A DNA stretch of 64,000 nt from an uncultured Alphaproteobacteria bacterium (GTDB lineage: Bacteria > Pseudomonadota > Alphaproteobacteria > HIMB59 > GCA-002718135), in assembly GCA_902621725.1 (NCBI GenBank), contig CACNND010000005.1, positions 21,663-85,662 on the forward strand, in the 5' to 3' direction. The position numbers and the translations under genes were made by a program. Of this stretch, positions 56,737 to 64,000 are shown one piece after another. The notes beneath the pieces were generated by a model. It made no database searches. It saw only the letters and a list, made by a program, of their open reading frames with translations, and was not told the DNA's origin. Positions within the stretch are counted from its first letter, which is position 1, and each line of letters starts with the position of its first letter.

Positions 56737-57446
56737 TGAAACAAGAAGGACACATTGTAAAATCATATGATGAAGAAATTAGAGACATTAAAAATAATAT
56801 TGTTGATATGGGCAGTTTAGTTGAAAATCAACTAAAAGACTCACTTCAATGTTTAAAGGATAAAGATACAGAATTTGCCGAAAAAATTATAGAAAACGAT
56901 AATGTAATTGATAAAGCATATAATACTCTTGATCAAAGCTTAGTTGAAATACTTGGCAAAAGACAACCGATGGCTGCAGACTTACGAACAATTTTTTCAG
57001 CAATTAAAATCAATAAAGATCTAGAAAGAATAGGAGATCATGCAACAAATATTGCCAAAAGAGTAGCAGTAGCAGAAATAATTTTGCCAGAAAAACCTTC
57101 GAGAGATATTATTAATATGGGTGTACAAGTAAATATAATGATTAGTGAAGTAATAAAAGCTTTTTTAGAATTTTCAGATCAAGCCGCAAAAAAAGTTTGG
57201 TTAATGGATAGACAAATTGATGAAGAATATCTTGGAATATTAAGACAACTATTAACCTACATGATGGAAGAACCAAAAAGAATCACAGCATGTACAAGTC
57301 TTTTATATATGGTTAAAGATCTAGAGCGAATTGGTGATTATGTACAAAATATAGCTGAAGATATTTATTATGCAGTTTCTGGTGAGCCCCTATTTGATGG
57401 TAATCCAGACCCAACCTGGGAAGCAATTCTTCCAAAGAAAAAATAA
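56736..57446 (+). CDS. phoU: Phosphate signalling complex protein PhoU
   Basis: KSYDEEIRDIKNNIVDMGSLVENQL, DLERIGDHATNIAKRV, DLERIGDYVQNIAEDIYY. Confidence 0.96.
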   Translation: MKQEGHIVKSYDEEIRDIKNNIVDMGSLVENQLKDSLQCLKDKDTEFAEKIIENDNVIDKAYNTLDQSLVEILGKRQPMAADLRTIFSAIKINKDLERIGDHATNIAKRVAVAEIILPEKPSRDIINMGVQVNIMISEVIKAFLEFSDQAAKKVWLMDRQIDEEYLGILRQLLTYMMEEPKRITACTSLLYMVKDLERIGDYVQNIAEDIYYAVSGEPLFDGNPDPTWEAILPKKK

Positions 57447-57448
57447 AT

Positions 57449-57466
57449 TGTAATAGAATTGTAACA
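57449..57466 (+). promoter_or_regulatory. Candidate Pho box upstream of phoB
   Basis: TTGTAAT-AGAA-TTGTAAC, continued by AAAA-ATTTAAT; ATG of phoB only 21 nt downstream of the box. Confidence 0.7.
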
Positions 57467-57487
57467 AAAATTTAATAGTAAAGATCC

Positions 57488-58171
57488 ATGAAACTAAAAA
57501 TGCTTATCGTGGAAGATGAAGAAGCATTACTAGATCTTCTTAAATTTAATTTTAATAAAGAAGGATATAAAATAGATACTGCAACGGACGGTGAAACTGC
57601 TTTAGAAAAAATATTATATAAACCACCTGACATAATTATTCTTGATTGGATGTTACCAGAGTTATCAGGAATTGAACTTTGTCGTAGAATTAGAAAACAT
57701 AAAGAACATAAGAATATTCCTATCATAATGTTAACAGCAAAAGGTGAAGAAGAAGATAAACTGCGCGGCTTAGAAACTGGAGCAGATGATTACATAACAA
57801 AACCCTTTTCGGTTAACGAATTAGTGGCAAGAGTAAAAGCTGTTCTTCGACGAATAAGACCAATGTTTGTAGATGAAGTTTTAACTTATAAAGGAATAGT
57901 AATTGATCTTGTATCTCACTCGGCATCACGAGATGGCGAAACTCTTCATCTTGGTCCAACAGAATTTAATTTATTAGCTTTTTTTATGGAAAATATTGGT
58001 CGTGTCTTTAGCCGTGAACAATTACTTAATCATGTTTGGAAAAATGAGGCCCATGTAGAACCTCGAACAGTTGATGTTCATATAAGAAGACTACGAAAGG
58101 CCATTAATAATGACGTAAAAGAAGATTTTATAAGAACCGTGAGATCAGCAGGATATTGTTTTGGCTCGTAA
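57488..58171 (+). CDS. phoB: Phosphate regulon response regulator
   Basis: MLIVEDEEALLDLLKFNF, PDIIILDWMLPELSGIELCRRIR, MLTAKGEEEDKLRGLETGADDYITKPFS, VDVHIRRLRKAI. Confidence 0.95.
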   Translation: MKLKMLIVEDEEALLDLLKFNFNKEGYKIDTATDGETALEKILYKPPDIIILDWMLPELSGIELCRRIRKHKEHKNIPIIMLTAKGEEEDKLRGLETGADDYITKPFSVNELVARVKAVLRRIRPMFVDEVLTYKGIVIDLVSHSASRDGETLHLGPTEFNLLAFFMENIGRVFSREQLLNHVWKNEAHVEPRTVDVHIRRLRKAINNDVKEDFIRTVRSAGYCFGS

Positions 58172-58225
58172 TTAAGCCATAAATTTCACTTATACAAATC
58201 ACTTACCAAACTATAAAACCACCAT

Positions 58226-59773
58226 ATGAAGAGTCTTTTTAGATCATTCTTTACTGTCAGCTTCTATACATTTTTAAGTCGAGTATTAGGTTTTATTCGT
58301 GACATATTAATAGCAAGATATCTTGGATCGACAGTAATTGCTGACGCATTCTTCGTAGCATTTCGTATTCCTAATTTCTTTCGTCGTGTCCTAGCAGAAG
58401 GAGCATACAGTGCTGCATTAATCCCGGTTTTCTCTGGTGTTGTTCTCAATCCAAAAGATGAACGCGAGGCTTCTGATTTTGTTGAAAACACAACCTCAAT
58501 GTTACTATTTGCTACGGTCGTTTTAACGATCATTTTCTTCTTTGGGATGCCTTATATCATTCAAGTTTTAGCACCTGGTTTTACTGATAATAAAGAGGCC
58601 TATGAACTTGCCGTGCATTTTGGAAAAATAATTTTTCCCTATATTATTTTTATTTCTTTAGCTGCTCACTTTGCTTCAATTAATAATGTTCATGAACGCT
58701 TTGCAGCTGGTGCATTTGCTCCTGCAATTCTAAATATAAGTTTTATTCTGTCATTATTCTTTTTAACACCTTTTGTAACTACTGCAGGTCACGCATTATC
58801 GTATGGTGTATTGATTGGTGGCATATTACAATTTCTATATTTATACAGAGCAGTTTTAAATTTTTACCGACCACGTATTCGTATCCCAGTTTTAAATGAA
58901 AAGTTAAAAAAGTTTTTCAAATTATTTTTTCCAGGTGTTGTTGGTTCAGGAGTCATTCAATTAAATATTGTCATCGGAACTATCATCGCTTCCTTTTTAC
59001 CGGTTGGTGCTATTAGTCATATTTATTACGCGGATCGTCTTAACCAATTACCACTTGCTATTTTTGGAATAGCACTTGGTATTGTTCTTTTACCAAGTTT
59101 ATCAAAGGCTATTAAACAATCAGATCAAGAAACAACAAACAATATTCAAAATAGATCTATTGAATTTTCGTTATTAATTTCTTTACCATCAGCGATAGGA
59201 TTATTTATTTTAGCTGAACCCATTATTCATATTTTATTTGAACGAGGTGCATTTGTAAAAGAAGATACTTTTTATACTGCTAAAGTATTAAGTTACTTTG
59301 CCTTAGGTTTACCTGCTTACATTATAATTAAAGTTTTAGTTTCTTGTTTCTTTGCAAGAGAAGATACCAAAACACCTCTTTATATATCTATTGTCAGTGT
59401 AATTACTAATGTTGTGTTATCTCTACTTTTAATTGGATCAATGAGAGAAATGGGCATTGCTGTTGCAACAGCAATTAGTGCATGGGTAAATGCATTATTG
59501 CTCTATTTCTTTTTAGCTATTAGGAATCATATGAAATTTGATGATCTTTTAGTAAAGAATTCCATTAAAATTTTAGTAAGCTCATCCCTATTATTTGTAG
59601 GTATATACGTATTAAACAGACTATTCTTTACGAATATTAGTGGTAACACTGTGTTATTAAATTCAGCACTTTTACTTCTGATGATCTTTTTAGCTATAAT
59701 TATTTATTTTGGATTAGTAATTATGTTAAAAGTCCTATCAGTAAATCAGTTAAGAGAATATTTAAAAAGATAA
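58226..59773 (+). CDS. murJ: Lipid II flippase MurJ
   Basis: [78 protein letters not shown]. Confidence 0.96.
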   Translation: MKSLFRSFFTVSFYTFLSRVLGFIRDILIARYLGSTVIADAFFVAFRIPNFFRRVLAEGAYSAALIPVFSGVVLNPKDEREASDFVENTTSMLLFATVVLTIIFFFGMPYIIQVLAPGFTDNKEAYELAVHFGKIIFPYIIFISLAAHFASINNVHERFAAGAFAPAILNISFILSLFFLTPFVTTAGHALSYGVLIGGILQFLYLYRAVLNFYRPRIRIPVLNEKLKKFFKLFFPGVVGSGVIQLNIVIGTIIASFLPVGAISHIYYADRLNQLPLAIFGIALGIVLLPSLSKAIKQSDQETTNNIQNRSIEFSLLISLPSAIGLFILAEPIIHILFERGAFVKEDTFYTAKVLSYFALGLPAYIIIKVLVSCFFAREDTKTPLYISIVSVITNVVLSLLLIGSMREMGIAVATAISAWVNALLLYFFLAIRNHMKFDDLLVKNSIKILVSSSLLFVGIYVLNRLFFTNISGNTVLLNSALLLLMIFLAIIIYFGLVIMLKVLSVNQLREYLKR

Positions 59774-59774
59774 A

Positions 59775-60782
59775 ATGAAAAAAATAACAAAAAGAATTCT
59801 ATCCGGCGTTCAACCATCTGGTGATCTTCATTTAGGAAATTATCTTGGAGCCATAAAAAATTTTGTTACTCTTCAAAAAGAATATGAATGTTTTTTTTGT
59901 GTTGTTGATTTACATGCGATTACCGTTTGGCAAGATCCTAAAGTTTTAGCAAATAAAACAAGAGAAGTAACAGCTGCCTTTATTGCTTCTGGTATTGACC
60001 CAAAGAAAAATAATATTTTTGTTCAATCACAAGTTCCTCAACATGCACAGCTTGGATGGTTGTTCAATTGTGTTGCGAGGATGGGATGGTTAAACCGTAT
60101 GACGCAATTTAAAGATAAGGCAGGAAAGAATAGTGAAAATGTTTCAGTTGGTTTATTTTCTTATCCAACATTAATGGCTGCAGATATATTAATTTATTTA
60201 GCAACGCACGTTCCTGTAGGCGATGATCAAAAACAACATTTGGAGCTCACTAGAGATATAGCCCAAAAATTTAATAATGATTTTAAGACAGATTTTTTTC
60301 CTATTCCTGAACCATTAATTTTAGGAGAGGCTACAAGAGTGATGAGTCTTCGTGATGGATCAAAAAAAATGAGTAAATCAGATCCATCTGATTATTCGAG
60401 AATAATGTTAACTGATACTGCAGAAAATATTACACAAAAAATTAAAAAGGCAAAAACAGATCCTGAACCATTACCACAAGATAAAAATGGTTTAGAAAAA
60501 AGACCAGAAGCAGAAAATTTAATCTCTATATTTGCTTCTTTACAAAATACATCAATTGAAAGTGTTATTAAGGATTATGCAGGGAAAGAATTCTCCACCT
60601 TTAAAAAAGATTTGGCAGATTTATCCGTATCTAAATTAGAGCCAATTACGAGTGAAATGAATAAACTCATGAGTGATGTTTCTTACATCGATTCTATTTT
60701 AAATAAGGGTAAAGAGAATGCTATAGCAGTAGCAGAACCTGTTTTGCAAAAAACTAAAGAAATTATTGGTTTTTTATCCTAA
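59775..60782 (+). CDS. trpS: Tryptophanyl-tRNA synthetase
   Basis: [55 protein letters not shown]. Confidence 0.97.
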   Translation: MKKITKRILSGVQPSGDLHLGNYLGAIKNFVTLQKEYECFFCVVDLHAITVWQDPKVLANKTREVTAAFIASGIDPKKNNIFVQSQVPQHAQLGWLFNCVARMGWLNRMTQFKDKAGKNSENVSVGLFSYPTLMAADILIYLATHVPVGDDQKQHLELTRDIAQKFNNDFKTDFFPIPEPLILGEATRVMSLRDGSKKMSKSDPSDYSRIMLTDTAENITQKIKKAKTDPEPLPQDKNGLEKRPEAENLISIFASLQNTSIESVIKDYAGKEFSTFKKDLADLSVSKLEPITSEMNKLMSDVSYIDSILNKGKENAIAVAEPVLQKTKEIIGFLS

Positions 60783-60839
60783 TAAATTCCCCAAATTATG
60801 AAATTTTTTTTAGAAAATTCATACTAAAGACATATTAAT

Positions 60840-60853
60840 CACTATATATAGTG
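60840..60853. promoter_or_regulatory. 14-bp perfect palindrome abutting the nfu start
   Basis: CACTATATATAGTG, ATG at 60857. Confidence 0.35.
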
Positions 60854-60856
60854 CAT

Positions 60857-61420
60857 ATGTTTATACAAACTGAACAAACACCCAATCCACAAACATTAAA
60901 ATTTCTTCCTGGAAAGGTTGTAATGGATGATGGAACTGCCTTTTTCCAAAATATTAATGAAGCTGCTGACTCACCATTTGCAAAACGCTTATTTGAAGTC
61001 GAGGGAGTTGAAGGAGTTTTTTTCGGTAGTGATTTTGTTACTATTACAAAAAATCAATCTTTAGATTGGCAAGTTATGAAACCACTGATCTTAGGGTCAA
61101 TAATGGATCATTACAATTCGGGAGATACAACAATTAATAAAAGCAAAAATAGTGAAGATAAATCTTTAGAAATTGATGAAAACGATACTGATATTGTAAA
61201 ACAAATTAAAGAATTACTGGATACACGTGTAAGACCTGCTGTGGCTATGGATGGTGGCGATATTGTTTATGATAGTTTTAAGGATGGTGTTGTATATCTT
61301 CACATGCAAGGTGCCTGTTCTGGTTGTCCAAGTTCAACTGCTACATTAAAAATGGGTATTGAAAATATGTTAAAGCATTATGTTCCAGAAGTACAAGAAG
61401 TAAGGCCTATTGATGGATAG
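60857..61420 (+). CDS. NifU family Fe-S cluster carrier (Nfu)
   Basis: FIQTEQTPNPQTLKFLPGKVV (Nfu N-domain), VRPAVAMDGGDIVY...MQGACSGCPSSTATLKMGIE (CxxC). ATG 60857 preferred over GTG 60851. Confidence 0.95.
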   Translation: MFIQTEQTPNPQTLKFLPGKVVMDDGTAFFQNINEAADSPFAKRLFEVEGVEGVFFGSDFVTITKNQSLDWQVMKPLILGSIMDHYNSGDTTINKSKNSEDKSLEIDENDTDIVKQIKELLDTRVRPAVAMDGGDIVYDSFKDGVVYLHMQGACSGCPSSTATLKMGIENMLKHYVPEVQEVRPIDG

Positions 61421-62393
61421 ACTGTATAATTTTTTTTGCTTCCCTTTATTGCTACTCGGATTAATATTCATAAGTAATGGCTTTGTTGGATTTGTAGAAA
61501 ATAACACTATTGATACCAAGAATAATATCCAAACCGCAAATCAAATAAACAAATTATATTCTGAAAAAGAAATTACTCCATCTGAAAAAGAAATTTCATT
61601 TAAGGGCCCTCCTATTACTGAAATAGTGAATGAAAAATTAATTGTTAAAATAAGAATAAAGCCTATTAACCCTGTAATCACCGCTAAAATTAAAGCGCAA
61701 ATAAATCCTACTATGCAGGTAACATTATCAGATAATGATTTTGATTTCCTTGATTCAAATAAAAAAGAATTTGTAAAAACGGTTTTACCAATAATTATTA
61801 ACGAAAATCAAAATATCTTAATGATTAGAAGCTTCGTTAGTGAACTCAAAGGTAAATTAGAAACCTTTAGAACTCTTAACAATAAAGAAATAAGAAAACT
61901 TAATGATATTGCTAAAAAGTATAATATTAAATATCATAACAAGCACAAATTAGATTTAGTTGATGAAATACTTTCAAATGTCGATGTAATACCTAATTCA
62001 ATAGTATTAGCTCAAGCAGCAATTGAAAGTGGATGGGGTAAATCCAGATTCGCAAAAGAATACAACGCACTTTTTGGGGAATACACATATGATGATTCGG
62101 AAGGTGTTATTCCACTTGAAAGAGAAAATGGTGATACCCATTTAATCAAAGCATTTAGTTCATATAGTAATAGCGTTGAATCATATTTTGATAATATAAA
62201 CTCTCATTATGCCTATGAAGATTTTCGTGACATCAGAAACATCATGAGAAAACGAAATAATTTTTCTAATGTTAACTTACTTGTTAATAAATTAAGTACT
62301 TATGCAGAAGATGAAAATTATATTAAGACAATTAAACAGGTTATTAAAACTAATAACTTTGGTGTATTTGATCAAAAAACGATTTCTTACTAA
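61413..62393 (+). CDS. Glucosaminidase-domain (Bax-like) secreted protein
   Basis: N-terminal TM; PNSIVLAQAAIESGWGKSRFAKEYNALFGEYTY, FSSYSNSVESYFDNINSHYAYEDFR. Confidence 0.87.
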   Translation: MDRLYNFFCFPLLLLGLIFISNGFVGFVENNTIDTKNNIQTANQINKLYSEKEITPSEKEISFKGPPITEIVNEKLIVKIRIKPINPVITAKIKAQINPTMQVTLSDNDFDFLDSNKKEFVKTVLPIIINENQNILMIRSFVSELKGKLETFRTLNNKEIRKLNDIAKKYNIKYHNKHKLDLVDEILSNVDVIPNSIVLAQAAIESGWGKSRFAKEYNALFGEYTYDDSEGVIPLERENGDTHLIKAFSSYSNSVESYFDNINSHYAYEDFRDIRNIMRKRNNFSNVNLLVNKLSTYAEDENYIKTIKQVIKTNNFGVFDQKTISY

Positions 62394-63422
62394 TTAAAAA
62401 TAGAATTGGTGACCAAACCATCTCCAATTTCCTTCACTATCTTTAACAGTACAATTCATTCTAGATCTACCAGATGATAATTCTCTTGAAAGTCTAATTT
62501 CAATTCTTTCATTAAATTTATAAACTTCTCTATCAACTTGACCTTTACTATCGAATATAAAACAATCTAGAGATTGAGCCTTCTTATCATCTAGAAGAGA
62601 AAAACCTATGAATGGTGGGTTTTGTGTAATTGTTGGATTTTTAGGTATAAAATCATAAACTCCTAAACCTTTAGAGGAAGCAGCAAACTTAACTCTATCT
62701 ATTTCACCATATCTTTCATTTAATGAAAATCTTGGTAGATAATACATATTAGATGTTTCATTTATTATTCCGGAATGTTGCCCAAAAGCAACTTTAAATT
62801 TAAATTCTTTTACTAATTCAATTATTTCATCTGTTGTTTCACCATAAGGAAATGCAAATAAAGTAGGAATCTCACCAAGTTCTTTTAAGAATATTTTATT
62901 AGATGTTTCTATTTCACTTCTTACTTCTTCAATACTGATATCTGGCATGTGAGCATGCGTATGTGAGTGCGCTCCAATTACTACTCCCTCTTCTTTAAGT
63001 TTTCTTATTTGGTCCCAATTAATATACTTTTTATTATTTGAAATTGTGCCAGTTGTTACAAATAAGGTTACAGGAATATTATTTTTTTTAAATAAAGGCC
63101 ACCCGACTTCTAAAAAAGACTTATCAGCATCATCTACACTTATACCAATGGTGTTATCGGGAAGATCACCATCATTAATAATTGTATCAACAATAAAATC
63201 TAAAGACATAATTGTATATTTTTCTTTAGTTAATTCTGCAATATGACTATTAAGTTGATCAATAGTAACGCTCGTTGAAGGATATTTTGAAACTCCAAAT
63301 TTATGATACATAAATACTGTTGCAGAATTTTTTACCTCACTTGCAAAGGTACTACTTACCAATAAAAAAGTTAAAGAAATACTTTTTAAAAACAGTAATA
63401 GAATGTAGTTATGTAATTTCAT
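62394..63422 (-). CDS. Polysaccharide deacetylase family protein
   Basis: Signal peptide; FMYHKFGVSKYPSTSVT, ISVDDADKSFLEVGWPLFKKNNIPVTLFVTTG, VIGAHSHTHAHM, FAFPYGE. Confidence 0.9.
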   Translation of the reverse strand: MKLHNYILLLFLKSISLTFLLVSSTFASEVKNSATVFMYHKFGVSKYPSTSVTIDQLNSHIAELTKEKYTIMSLDFIVDTIINDGDLPDNTIGISVDDADKSFLEVGWPLFKKNNIPVTLFVTTGTISNNKKYINWDQIRKLKEEGVVIGAHSHTHAHMPDISIEEVRSEIETSNKIFLKELGEIPTLFAFPYGETTDEIIELVKEFKFKVAFGQHSGIINETSNMYYLPRFSLNERYGEIDRVKFAASSKGLGVYDFIPKNPTITQNPPFIGFSLLDDKKAQSLDCFIFDSKGQVDREVYKFNERIEIRLSRELSSGRSRMNCTVKDSEGNWRWFGHQFYF

Positions 63423-64000
63423 ATGTTATTATTTCTTGATATTATATCATCAATACCAGAATTTTCTGTAATTGATGACAACAAAGTAATATTACAAGAG
63501 AAAATCATTCAATCTGAAACAGAAAAATTAAGTGATAACATAATACAATCTTATACAGAAATAGATAAGTGTTTAAATCTGACTAAGTATTTAAGAGGAA
63601 TTTCTTCAACTATTGGACCTGGATCTTATACTAGCTTGAGAGTTGGTTCAGCATTTATATCCGGTCTTATGATTTCTCGTAAAATTCCATATTATCCATT
63701 ATCTATAGAAGATATTTTAAAATTTAATACAAAAAAACATTCCAAAAAAAGTTTAGGTGTTTTTATATCCTCATCTAATAATCAAGAATTTTTATGTTAT
63801 ATAAATAAAAATAATTTTATGGAATACAAAAAAATTGAAAACAATAAATATTTAATTCCAAAATATATAGATCTAATTCTGTTTAATAAAATTAAAATTA
63901 ATGAGAATAATAAATTTGAACAAATACAATTTTCTTTTTTTGAAGAATTTTTCAGAAATTATAAAAATTTAAAGTTTACGAATGATACTATTATTAAACC
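63423..64000 (+). CDS. tsaB: tRNA threonylcarbamoyladenosine biosynthesis protein TsaB (partial, runs off window)
   Basis: My translation: MLLFLDIISSIPEFSVIDDNKVILQ...GISSTIGPGSYTSLRVGSAFISGLMISRKIPYYPLS. Not in ORF track (no stop in window). Confidence 0.88.
   Translation, partial: MLLFLDIISSIPEFSVIDDNKVILQEKIIQSETEKLSDNIIQSYTEIDKCLNLTKYLRGISSTIGPGSYTSLRVGSAFISGLMISRKIPYYPLSIEDILKFNTKKHSKKSLGVFISSSNNQEFLCYINKNNFMEYKKIENNKYLIPKYIDLILFNKIKINENNKFEQIQFSFFEEFFRNYKNLKFTNDTIIK

Noticed and set aside
1-64000. CRISPR arrays, tRNA/rRNA genes, IS elements, prophage, toxin-antitoxin or restriction systems
   Set aside because: Looked for on both strands by eye; no regular spaced repeats, cloverleaf candidates, transposases or defence-type genes seen. 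Absence by eye is not proof; tRNAscan-SE/CRISPRCasFinder would settle it.

Overview
AT-rich, gene-dense, apparently chromosomal DNA, probably from a streamlined low-GC marine-type alphaproteobacterium. That taxonomic guess rests on a TIGR02300/FYDLN-type protein, the orfA-pit and ArsC/AqpS-type gene pairs, and 0-26 bp gaps or overlaps between genes. No rRNA, tRNA, CRISPR array, phage or transposon was recognised. From left to right: thrS (partial)-cysS; a complete pabB-pabA-pabC-folP-folB-folK block with a very divergent TrpF/PRAI-like gene; a DUF1800/DUF1501 pair; nucleoside salvage (cdd-punA-deoA); an Hsp20 gene with a sigma32-like promoter and a ROSE-type RNA-thermometer candidate; an Fbp/Fut-type ferric iron ABC system; an M48 peptidase; add and a PfkB kinase; an orphan YejA-like binding protein; cytochrome c-msrP-msrQ; then a roughly 30 kb phosphorus island (about 27.6-58.2 kb). 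The island combines a Ugp-like ABC importer, phosphonate catabolism (phnA, phnY, phnW, a TIGR03276-like HD protein) with unusual accessory enzymes, orfA-pit, ArsC and aquaporin, ppk/sixA/ppx, PlcP-Agt lipid remodelling, a SET-domain protein, an apparently soluble PhoR, pstSCAB-phoU and phoB. I found matching 7-4-7 direct repeats (Pho-box candidates) at several promoters in the island, which tie the Ugp-like/phosphonate locus to PhoB. The right end has murJ, trpS, nfu, a Bax-like glucosaminidase, a polysaccharide deacetylase and the start of tsaB. All functional names come from reading the translated sequences and recalling families; no search was run.
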